From assembly GCF_030848805.1 (NCBI RefSeq), contig NC_092362.1, forward strand, positions 18,645,642 to 18,709,641: DNA of 64,000 nucleotides, written 5' to 3'. Below, piece by piece: positions 13,556 through 25,294 of the stretch; the first letter of the stretch is position 1; each line of letters begins with the position of its first letter. Both the position numbers and the translations under genes were made by a program. The DNA is from Temnothorax longispinosus. Its lineage: Eukaryota > Arthropoda > Insecta > Hymenoptera > Formicidae. A model generated the notes under the pieces. The model was not told the DNA's origin. It saw only the letters and a list, made by a program, of their open reading frames with translations, and searched no databases.

Positions 13556-16500
13556 TTATTTATTTATGGACCGCTCTGTCAGCAGAGTCAAAATGTCTAA
13601 CAGTTATCAATGAAATTAGCCGACGGTCATATTATTGCCAATAGCCGTAGATTTAGTTACAAGCAAGAATCCGTCAACTCTACATAATAAATTTTACGGT
13701 GCTATCGATTCAGTTACTTGTATCGGGAAATAGCTTCCTCCAATATTAAAGGTTACTGTGCTTTCGATCTCATTATATCTTATATGTACAATATTAGACA
13801 ATATATGGAGCAAACTTTTTAAAATTTTTCTTAAACGAGCATGTTTCTAAAGATATTATCTATATTTTCCTTATAGCGTTACATGTTATGACAAATATGC
13901 AAAAGAGAAATATACTTACTAATTTATTCAATTTACTTAATACAAAAAATGTATTAAATAAAAATAAATTAAAATTAAAAAGAACTTTGTTCAATAAATA
14001 AAAATTAATATTTAAACATTTGATAAACTTTATAAAAAATTACTCTTTAATTTCAAAATAACTAATAACTCTTTTACCAATTTTTTGTTCTCCAATTACA
14101 GACAGAATCGAGAATAATTGATTTTTCAATTTACATGTTTCCTTCGTTTCATATACCTTATTTACAAAACGTTATTCATTTGTTCTATATATGTGCAGTA
14201 AAACATGTTATTAAAATACTTTTACGAATATTCAAATATAAAATTAAAAAAATATATTTATCATTAAATTAGTACCAAAATTTTCTCTAAAAATTATATA
14301 ATAATAATAAAAGTAATAACAAGCGTACATCATGAATCAAAGACAAGGTTACACGATAGAAAGTCCGATTACCACAACGATAATTAATACACATAGTTAA
14401 AATTCCAGAAAAACTCGCTTGCAATTATGCATAAAATTATCATGAGCCATATTAATTAATTTCCCAATTAACCCAGATTTGCATATTAAAATATTTAATA
14501 TGCAATTTGCTACTTTTAATAAAAATATGTTACAAGTTCAATATGCAAAGTATACAAAATGATATGGTAGTGTGTGTTACGTGCGCGTATATATGAGTAT
14601 GTATATAAAATACAGTAATTCTTCTGTGGCTTTTATATATGTATAAAAATTATTTATATTCAGAAAGAAGCATTGAAATTAATTTCGAGTGTAAACGTCT
14701 CAAAAGTCTTTAAGCCATTTCTCATAAATTTAATTTCTTCGTTCTAGATAATTTCAATTTTATAATCTCTGCAAAGAAAAGTTTACATTTATTTCAAGGA
14801 GACATTAAAGCAAAATTTATCAATTGCTTTTTTCTCAACGACCGACGATAACATCCAAGCTCTACTTAGACTGTTCATACTTTAATTTCCAGATAGTGAA
14901 CCTCAGCGGAGAAAGAGAGCGTATATTAATTTAAACATAATCCTCAAAAAGATAAAAACGAGTTGCAAAGAGCGATTTCATTACCAGAAAGAATCGTGGA
15001 AAAGCGAAAGAAGATAGCGTCGTCTTCATTCACGAGATGTAGCTGCATTTTGATTGCAAAATTGAGACGTCGGAAAATAGAAAATAACGGGTTAAATATG
15101 AAACCGGGAAGGAAAATTCTTTTCGTAAAAAATGACGTATTTTAATGTCTTAACAGAGTAACGTCTATCCGCATATAGAAAAAATAAAATGTATTTAATG
15201 AAATATCAAAGATATATAGAGAATATGTGAGTGACGAAAGAAGATGTCGAAGTTATACGACGTTGCACTGAATATGCATAATACGTAATACGATGAAAAT
15301 TACCGCGTACAATTTGCGCGAGAGAAAGATCATAAAAATGAACAAGATGCGAAGAATGAATGCGCATTCACACGAATACTCAAGAAAAATTGAAAGATGT
15401 ATTACCACGAGGCACAATAACAAAGATACATCCTTAGTAACGTTAACGTTTTTCTGAAATATATCAGACAAAATAAAATTATGTTGAGATACTTGCATTT
15501 TCTCGAAGCCTTTCATGCGAAATATTATTCTTTGATAACAATTCGATTTGAAGATACTTTCAAATATAGTTGCTTATAATTATTAATTTATTAAACTGAT
15601 ATGAGCTGTATAAATGTAAGCAAATAAGCAGTAATAAAACGTATAGAATATACACAGAGAAATGTTCGAATTCATTATAGACCTATCTTCATCCGCCATA
15701 TGTCGTACGTGTCTGTATTATATAAACGCAACCGAATCGCGTGCAATGCATCTTCACGACTTGCATTCCGCATCGCTAGCATGTTGTGTATCCACGAGAT
15801 AACGAGTTTCAACGAATGAAATACTTTAAACATGTGACTCAACGAATAATTTCTGCCACAAATAAATACTCTACCCCAATCTCTCCGAATTCATCACATG
15901 TCACTATTATTTGTTTGCACAGCTGTCGTTATGAATATGCGAATGAAAAACATTTATGCACAAACAAATATTGTTGTTCTCTCGGAGGTAGAAAAGTCTA
16001 TCCTTGCGAATAGCGCAAATTTATTACTTAATAAAAAATACTTATAATGAAAAATATATGTGTAGAATATATCAAAAGCATTTAGATTAATTGTGTTATT
16101 TAAATTAAGTATATAGTTTTAATTAAATGTGTGTGTGTAAATTAAAATAACTCAGATAATAACATCAGTTATTATTTCAATAAAAAAGAGACAATGCTAA
16201 ATTAATTTGAAGTTTTAATTTATTTCAAATTTCAAAGTTAATTCATTTTAAATCAATCAAACCCAGTTAAAATTCATACTTTTAATAACATTTAAGTAAC
16301 TTATTCTTTAAAGAAAAAAATAATATACTTTTTTGTAAAAACATAGAAATATATAATGTATATATAAGTTGTAAATAAAAATGTTATATATACAATATAC
16401 ATAACTTCGTTTCTGTGCAATTAAAAATCTAAAATTATAAATTTATTTTAGAAATTATTCTCGATTTATATTTTGTAAGTAATTCAGGAAATCGTTACGT

Positions 16501-17523
16501 CATCTGCGTGTGAGTCAAATAAAATCGTCAAATCCTCTTTGTTGGATGTCATTAGGTCCATGAAAGGTCGCGGGTATTAACGTAAACCACAATAGCCACA
16601 AGTCCACCATCGACACTTACAATCCCAACTGAATAGCATCATACCCTAAAAGCAGAAGAGCATCGCTTTGCGACCGTGCGCGATTTACGAGGGAGCAGGC
16701 AACCACGAACTCGCCGCATTTTCCAATCCCGCGCGGATGTCAAACTTTAATGAAGTTTGCCGAGCCTCCAGTCACGTACGATTTACAGAAGATCATGACA
16801 CGCTACGATTTCTGACTATCCTTATAACCGCTCCGGATCGAAATATGTACGCTGTCCTGCCATAGCGGCAGGCGTGTTTATATGGTGACACATGCAAACA
16901 TCGCCGCAAAGATATTGCTCGAGGGTGAAAAGCTCTTTGCTTCGTGAGAACGTTTCCACGATCCTTTCTAGCTTGTCTCCGCTAAAACGATCGCCGATTT
17001 GACGATACCATTTGCACAGCCTTGCGCCGCTGCCATTGAAAATTTCTCATGCTGTACATTATCAAGATGTCTCAAGATGTCTTTCTCTAAATTTCGAAGC
17101 ATCGTCTGATATTGCACAATGTGAAGTGTTACACTGAAGTATTATAGATTTTATAATCTTAACTTTTCTAATACTTGATTTTTGGAATTTTAAGATGACA
17201 AAATTCTTAAACTCGTATACTTTCTTGGAATCACGTGCACATGAACATTTCGAGACTTTAGACTTACAGGCAGGTATTTATTATATTTACAAATATATAA
17301 TCTTTAGATTTCAAAAACTCCAATATTAAGTTTTTTAATAAAATAAAATTATTGAATAAAATAAATACTGCAATGAAGTCAATGTAACGAAAATTTTCAT
17401 GTTATTGATAAATTAATTTGTTATGTAATTACTATAACTTCTTATCCTTATTTCTAATTTTTTTCTTTTTCTTATTTATTTTTACTGTAATTTTTCCATA
17501 TTTTAAGTATTTTTGTATAATCA
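13556..17523. other. Non-coding, AT-rich
   Basis: No gene recognised. The block at 16500-17060 is less AT-rich and holds a 65-codon plus-strand frame (16668-16865) without known similarity. It may be a conserved non-coding element. Confidence 0.45.
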
Positions 17524-17580
17524 AGAGACACGGCGGTCTCGCGCCAAGTACACGCGCAGCGCGAGACCGCCGCGACTCTT
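17524..17580. ncRNA. GC-rich imperfect hairpin, possible structured RNA
   Basis: A perfect 14-bp stem (CGGCGGTCTCGCGC at 17531-17544 with its complement at 17559-17572) closes a 14-nt loop. After a 3-nt internal mismatch the stem resumes with AAGAG/CTCTT, giving a hairpin of nearly 60 nt. It is almost entirely G+C inside very AT-rich DNA. Length and shape are within the range of an insect pre-miRNA, but the high GC and lack of expression data leave it open. It could also be a small inverted-repeat insertion or a protein-binding site. Confidence 0.35.
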
Positions 17581-19086
17581 TTACGCGAACGCACGAGTTG
17601 CAAGAGTTACCCGAGATTTTGAGATCTCAATAACGAGTAAACGGATCAAGTTCTAAGTTTGATCGATAGCTTAGTATACTTTACTGAAAACGGAAGAAAT
17701 TTAAGAAGAACTATGTTGTTTCTTTTCTTTAACTAACTTTTGCGTATATATATAGCTTTATTTTTCCAATTAACATCGGAAAATCGAGCTCTTTTCTAGG
17801 TTAACAAACGAACCTCCAATCGGCAATAAAAGAAATGGAGCAAATCTATTACGCTCGAGACTAAGACTAATGGTGAGCAATGGTTGGCTCTAATGACGGT
17901 TAATAATTATCTCTTCAATTATGTGTTCACATTATTCGTATTATACTCAGTAGATTGATTAAACGAATTCTAGGAATACACGAGAAAATTGCGCTAAAAA
18001 TTTCATAACTGATACGGAATTACAGTCATGAATATTATGGCGCAGACTTCATTACATTTCAGCAACAAGAGATTTCTAATTTAAAAAAAAGCAAATAATT
18101 CTATTAATATTGTTGTTTCAAAACTATTTGCGTACATGACTCTCGCATATGTTATTCGTATATTTTCTCACAATTATTATAATTAAAGAATAATTATATG
18201 TTTATCTCACATAATTATTGTAATCGTAATAATTGTTGCGAGTTGCCTCATATTATAATTGTATAATATTCCTACAGTAACTGAAATTTCTCATGCTATT
18301 TTAAAAGGAAACACCGTGCTAGAATAGTAAATCACTCGAATGATAAAACATTCAAATAGCGAATGCTCGGATAATGGAGGCCGTAATGTACTTTTCTCTC
18401 TGATGCCACATTCGAAACAGATTCCGACGGCGAGAATGTCGAGTGCGTTCTCAATAAATTATATAAAAGCCGTTTTTTGTTTCCCTAATATATTGGCTGC
18501 TGTCTAAACGCGTCAGGTCAAAGAATAAAATTCGGTTACGGAAATGTGAAATCATATACGTCAGTAAGTAACATTGGTAAACTCGTACTTGTTAACACAT
18601 AAGCTGTGTCAGGTATATTTGGAACTACCGATCATGCACAATAATAAGAAATGGTGTTTGCAACTATATTATCACGATTCGTAAAAAAATGCGTGTTAAT
18701 TTAATAGTCCATGGCCCATCACATTATAATTAGTTACCTGTCTAACAGTTAAGTAATGGATAATTGACCTGATTCGATGATATACTGCGAATACAAATCG
18801 GAATTAAATTCATACTGCAATGGCATAAATAATAAATCGCAATTAATCGTTTCTCCGATATTTTTCAGATTTTTAGATTTGTGAGAGTCTGGGGAAATTG
18901 GGCGCACTCCCTATTTTTATGTTACCGCACATGAAATTTATCAAACGGTTTTATGAGCATTTGTTCGTTTTTTATTTCTTTCCTGTTGTGAAGAATTGGT
19001 AGTTATTTATTTTTTATGATAATTTAACAAGTTTCTTAACAATTCTTTATGTAATTTCATAGTTTGTAAGATTATTAAGATTATAT

Positions 19087-19089
<3 letters not shown>
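17581..19089. other. Non-coding, AT-rich
   Basis: Nothing recognisable apart from a 12-bp palindrome TTGAGATCTCAA near 17619. Confidence 0.45.

Positions 19090-19137
<48 letters not shown>
19090..19137. repeat. (TC)n microsatellite
   Basis: About 24 uninterrupted TC units. Confidence 0.95.
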
Positions 19138-19141
<4 letters not shown>

Positions 19142-22100
19142 GTTAATTGATTTTAATGTGTAATTAAGTTATTTCCATTATTTAGTTATCCAACATCCTA
19201 TTTTACTTAAGTTAACTTTTACAGTATTTAAACAATGCGATAGAAATTAATGTAATTAATGTAAATGACAGTTTTTGCTACTTCTTGATTATGTTTTCCG
19301 ATAACAATATAGCAGAAAGTTGAATTGGAGGACAATGAAATCTATATATCGTTATATGGGCATGTACAACACATTATGTACAACACATTAAGTTCCTAAA
19401 AAATTCGATAAACCCGTAAATAGTTTGCAAATTTTTCTTTCTTATTAATCGATTATTTGCTCTCTTTCAAATATTTTCTTTTGACAATAATTCCAGTTTT
19501 CTGCTATCTACAGACAATACTCGATAAAATAGTAAAACAGAAAATAAACCGAAACTCAGAACTATAGATTCTAAATCAAAAGAAACGGGCTGCTATCAGT
19601 AGTAATTTCTTAAGTGGCTAGTTTACAATATTTTTACAATTATGCCGTTGTTCGTGGATTTATTCACGAACTTTTAATCGGACTCAGCTCACGTCTAAGC
19701 GAAGGAAAATGGAAATCGTTCTCATTAATTAACTATACGGTCACGAGATAAGTGAAAACAAATATTTAAACTAGAGGACAGCGTATGCGCGATGATGAAA
19801 GAGAAGAAGTGTATCCAGTGCGAATAATAAATAGCTACTTAGAATTCCTACCAGCCAAATCTGCAGATGAACGAAGAGGATGTAAATGACATCTGTTATA
19901 TGTAACCTAGTTGCTTAAAATAAATGTCTTTAGGCGCTATAACTCTGAAAGTTATGTTAACCCTTATCCGAGCAAGTTATTTTTCAGAAGTAAGTGGATC
20001 CCATTATTCTTTTCTTAGAAAAGCTTGTGTCGAGGATGTCGAACATAGCACAAATTTAAATTTGATAAAAAAACTTAAATCCTCGAAACTTTCTTATTCC
20101 TTCGGCAATGTTCAAAGTAAAATTTTAATATCTTACTATTGTCTATTACAATGACGAGTAAAAGCCTGAAAATTTGTAATAAACAATTTGTTAAAGAATA
20201 ACTTAAAATTATAACGCATAATTTTAATAAGATATTCCCAGTCACATGAGAGATGCCCTTATTTGTTTATTATAATTATTTAAAAATTAAATTTCAATTG
20301 TTGTTAGTAAAGTTTAAATTATTGTCAAAGCTGCATATCCGATAGATTTATTATATGTACAATGGGTACTGGTGATCATCGTGTACTTATCCTATTGATC
20401 TCTGTTTTACCTCTCGGCTCGTGTAAAGCAGCAAGTATTGCGGACCTTGTTGACCAATCGCCTATGTATAACGGACCGATTATAGTAAGCGCTGTATTTG
20501 GTATCGAGTTTGTTATCCCAATAAGTACTTAGTAGGATTAAAGCTTCTAATCGCTTCAGTTCACCTGCTTGTTTGTTATCTCCTTGTATTAGCGCGATGT
20601 TTCGATAATCTCGGGATTTAAACCCAGCAGTTATACCCATAACTTCATTTAAAACAAAACGAGCTTGTTAATAGAATGTTTTATTTCCTTGTTTTTATTG
20701 TATTGTACTAACCACCATCGCTCGATTCTAACGACTGTAAATTGGTATTTTAACTAGTGTTACTTAATGTATAGATAAATACGAAAGTACGTTTAACATA
20801 AATGGAGCTTATATCTCTGCATAATAGTTCATAAAAAAAGGAAATAAAAATATTCGAAAACCTTTCTTTAATACAATAGTCTAAATAAAATACAATTTAG
20901 TAGAATATAATAACATATTATGCACGTTATATTATATTTCTCGAATTTTATATATTCATACTTTTTAATATCAATAATCACGATATGTGAAAATACATAA
21001 AATGTTTCGCTTAAAATACTCCCGAACTCGTTATATGCTACACTCTTTTATTCTTTTTCTAGCCATCACATGGTTTCTATCAAGTTCTTTTTTATCTCGT
21101 GGTAAAATTCGATACATCACGAGAGATTGCGAGTCACCAATGAATCAGTACGAAAAGTTCTCGATTGACATTTTCGGAAACGTACATTTGAAACGAGAAA
21201 ACCAATCAATGTAATCGACGACGGAACGGTTAAATTGGAATTCCAGCATACTTTTCTATTAGTTCTCGCGTGAGTCCTTCGAGTTTTAAGTGGCATGGGA
21301 AATATTGCTCGGAATTTCGTCGTTGTCATCCAATAGAAGATCGAAAGTGCCAACAAACGTATTCCAATAACGCTTTTGTGCAACCTGCAGAGGGGTGCAA
21401 CTCAAAAGAGAAACTATTTACATCAGTAGACGTCATTGCTTATACGAATCCTGAAAAGTCTGCTGCATTTTATTTTTGACAGTAACCAAAATTGTCCTAA
21501 ACAGTGAGAAACAATATATCACCTATATATATCTCAGAATATAAATATTCTTAATAGTACGCGTAATATTTTATATGACGGTTAATTATAGTGCGTGTAT
21601 TAAATTATTTCGTCAGAGTGATTGTCAGAGTGAAGTATTTCAAAAGGTGAAAGATGCGTTGCCAGCAATATACACGCGTGGATTCTCATCGTCGTAACAT
21701 CCGCGAAAAAAGGTGAGAACGCTGCCGGAAATGATCTCTTCTACGACGCGCTAATGACTCTACCACTCTCATCTTTTAGCGTCACGACGGCGCAGCGGTA
21801 ATGTGCGCGAGAGACGCCGACACTTCGTGGCCAGCGTTGTTCGCGTTATGAAAGCCGGCAATGTATCGTATTTATTAAACATATACGAGGAATAGGTATA
21901 TATGAGAACATACGCGATGTATACGCGAAGCACACGCCATATCTTGACGGAGCAATCTCGCTGTGATACTGATGTTCCGTTGCTTTATTTCTTTATGTTA
22001 GAGTTTCGATGCTACTTTTGCTATTAACATTATTATGTTTTTTTTTTTAATCCAACTAACTCTCACGCCAAAATAAATCACATTTAAACTATAAATACAA

Positions 22101-24328
22101 CAAAAGAACGTTTGTATAAAGCCATTAAGCCATGACTGTGACCAATTAAAACAATTTTGGCTCTAATAACATACGTATAATTTATAATTAACAAAATTAT
22201 TTGAAGATTATTGTAAGTCTACTTATAAATCACAAATGTTCTATTATGATCTATATATTCATGGCAATATTGCAACTATTTAGAAAGAGATACAAAAAGA
22301 AAGATATAATATTATATTGTACTATAATATTATGATATACTAGTAAATAACAAAACTTGTCTTAAACAATTTGCCATAAATGTTACCCTCGTAATATTCC
22401 GTATTATAAATTTAATATAAAATATTATCAGAATCACTAGAGATAACATAACAAATATACATTACAAATCGCATTCGGTTGAAAATCATATCTTGCAAAC
22501 ACATAAAACAGAAAACAACAAGACTTATTAACAGGATAATTTATTTCCGTATATTATTAAGCATTAATTTAATTCTCATGAACAAACGTTATCAATTTTA
22601 ATCGGAAATGAAAGTGATTAAATAAAATTCAGTGATTCTATATATAGTCAAATAAATACAAACTTTAAAGTAAAACATTCCAGAAGAAATTTAGAATCAG
22701 AAACTGAATTGTTACGAAATACGAAAATATATGTAAAGATAAATATCTAGGTATATAATATATATTTGTATTTCTTACACTACAAAAATATGCAAAATAA
22801 AACTTAATAAACTTTAATATATTTCACAAAATAAGAACATGATAACAAAGTATTGAAATTAAGATAGACGGATCAACCGCAAAGTTTTTTTCTAGAACAG
22901 AACGTCCTGATTTTTCAACTGACAGCAAACACTTATAGTGACAGGGACTTAATTAAAATAATTATTAGCGGGATAGACTAGAGCGTCACCACCATCCTAG
23001 GACGGAATTGCGTGGCAATTTCCTTTGTGGACTAAAGAGTAAAGTTCAAAAGGAGTCCATCAAAAGGAACCCTGTCGAAGACGAATTTCAAAGATGTCGC
23101 GAAAGTGGAGCTTAAATCATGTCGAACGGAGAAGTTGAGCTACGAGGGCAACTATCTATTTTATCCTAATTCAACTTTGACGATATCTTGAATGATTCAG
23201 GACGCATCTCTACATGCATGCCTTTGTTAGCAATTTTCCTCTTTACTGCTTTTACGTACTAATAAATTATTGATACGTACTAATATATTATTATAACAGT
23301 ATTTATGCCATCAATATAAAAATTTAAGAAATATTTAAGTATGCCATAAAACACGCATAAACATTTTATTTTAAAAACAAAATTATAAATTCAAATGGAA
23401 TAATTAAAACCGTCAGTTTAAATAGATTAACGTGACTCCTTAATGTTCAAATTAATAACTGTTAATGTTAATTAAAAATTAAAACTATTTATTATAAAGC
23501 AAATTGTTGAAGATGACAAACGTTCTTATATTTAGTCGATATATAATAAAATTATTTTAATTGATCTTATATTTTTTCTATCGAAAATATTACATTGCAA
23601 ATAACGCTCTTGTGTATTACTATTTATTTAGTATTGTTATTATTTACTAGCATTTTTGCATTGATAACAAACATCAATATGACAACTCTATTGTAATTTA
23701 ATATAAAACAAACGCGTTTAAAAAATATTGAAATTACAGTAATAAACAAATTGTCTAGTCTCCATAAATCACTTACAGCATTTTACAAGTATTTCCATGC
23801 TTCTGTAATTTGAGCAGTAAATATATCTACGATTAAATAAAATTTTTTCAAATTTGTTGAAAAATCTATAGATATTAAAATATTTTTGGCTAACTCTTCA
23901 AAATTATTCTACAAATAGAGAAGTGATTGTAAACTGCTGACAAGTTTAGCCTACGTAAGTTGATCCCCAATTCCAACTTTCAACGCTCATTGTTAGAAAA
24001 GAAAAAATCTCAAGTTTCTTGGAGGTATGAAATGCGGAAAATGTGGCGTCAGCGATAACCGATGTTTTTCTACCACGAAACCACTGTTCTAAAGCGAAAT
24101 GATCAGAGACGTTGGAATATCTTATATAAAACGCGTATAGAAATAAAACTAATCGCCATAAAATTTCCTAATTTTCATGTAATTCTGGCAAACGTTTAAT
24201 AATTATAATGGCTTGATTTAAATAATATTTAATTTAAAATAATTAGAAAATTCAAATTCATATATCTTTTATTTATAAGTTGATTTTTCTTTTGTATGTA
24301 ATTAATACCTTCAGTTTTTACTATTTCA
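19138..24328. other. Non-coding; small direct repeats
   Basis: A 15-bp direct duplication (ATGTACAACACATTA) sits at about 19362-19390. Frames at 19924-20154 and 20407-20640 have no recognisable domains. GC-richer patches lie at 21610-21870 and 22960-23160. No gene is supported. Confidence 0.45.
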
Positions 24329-24775
24329 CACTAGGAAAAATGTTTTGTTGTATGAACCAAAATATTGTTGTAACGACAAAATTTTTTGGTTGAAATATGC
24401 CCAACAAAACTGTTTAGTTGCTGTAAACAAATATCTTTGTTGACTACATTTGGTTCTTATAACGTAATACTTTTGTTGTAACAACCAAAAATCTATAACA
24501 ATATGACTTTTGTTATGTAAACAAAAGTGTTTGGTAACGTGAATTCTGTTATTGCAACCAAACTTTTTAATTACTTCAACCAAATATTTTGTTTAAAGGT
24601 ATTAATTTCTTATGATTTATTTAGTTATTGCAACTAAATTTTTTAATTACTTTAACCAAACATTTTGTTTAAAAGTATTAATTTCTTATAATTCATTTAG
24701 TTATTGCAACTAAATTTTTTAATTACTTCAACCAAACATTTTGTTTAAAGATATTAATTTTTTTACGATTTATAT
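24329..24775. repeat. CACTA left subterminal repeat region
   Basis: Follows the CACTAGG terminus. Many copies of AACCAAA and TTTTGTTG-like motifs occur in both orientations. From 24551 to 24775 there is a tandem array of 76-bp units, nearly three copies (starts at 24551, 24627, 24703), each containing ATTGCAAC, TTCAACCAAA and CATTTTGTTT. In CACTA elements such motifs are transposase-binding sites; that role here is inferred. Confidence 0.8.
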
Positions 24776-24789
24776 GTGCAATATATATA

Positions 24790-24987
24790 CAGGGTGTTTC
24801 AGAAATAGGTCAAACTTTAGAAGCATATTCTACTCATTAAAAGTCTGAAACATGTTTGTTATAAATATATAGAGTGTTTATAACTTGAAAAGGAAGCGTT
24901 CCCGGAACCATGTTTATGACTTTTTTTCATCCTTATAGTGAGTAGAATATGCTCCTAAAGTTTGGCCACCTATTCTGAAACACCCTG
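24790..24987. mobile_element. 198-bp MITE with TA target duplication
   Basis: The ends are CAGGGTGTTTCAGAA... and its inverted copy ...TTCTGAAACACCCTG. The arms extend about 45 bp (through AGCATATTCTACTCA) with a few mismatches. TA flanks both ends. The terminal sequence and TA duplication fit a Tc1/mariner-type non-autonomous element. It is nested between the CACTA subterminal repeats and the transposase 3' end, so it is younger than the CACTA insertion. Confidence 0.85.
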
Positions 24988-25294
24988 TATATATAAAATA
25001 CGTGTTGTAACCTTTAACAGCTGAAATTTGTAGGTAAAAAAAAGTATACAAATATACAAGTATACAACATATTAAATAAATTTATTACATATTTGTGCGT
25101 GTGTGTACACATATACATGTGTGTCTTTTACATATATATTTATATATTAACGCATACATAATTAGTAAATAGAATTAAAACAATTTATTGATGTACTTTT
25201 ATAATTGGATAATATCATTTTTATAATATATAAACTAAATAAACTTTAATTAATGAAATGGATTCAATTAAACATAATTTTTCAGTTTTCACAA

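Noticed and set aside
19090..19137. Repeats as a possible CRISPR array
   Set aside because: Dinucleotide microsatellite; no spaced direct repeats, and the genome is eukaryotic.
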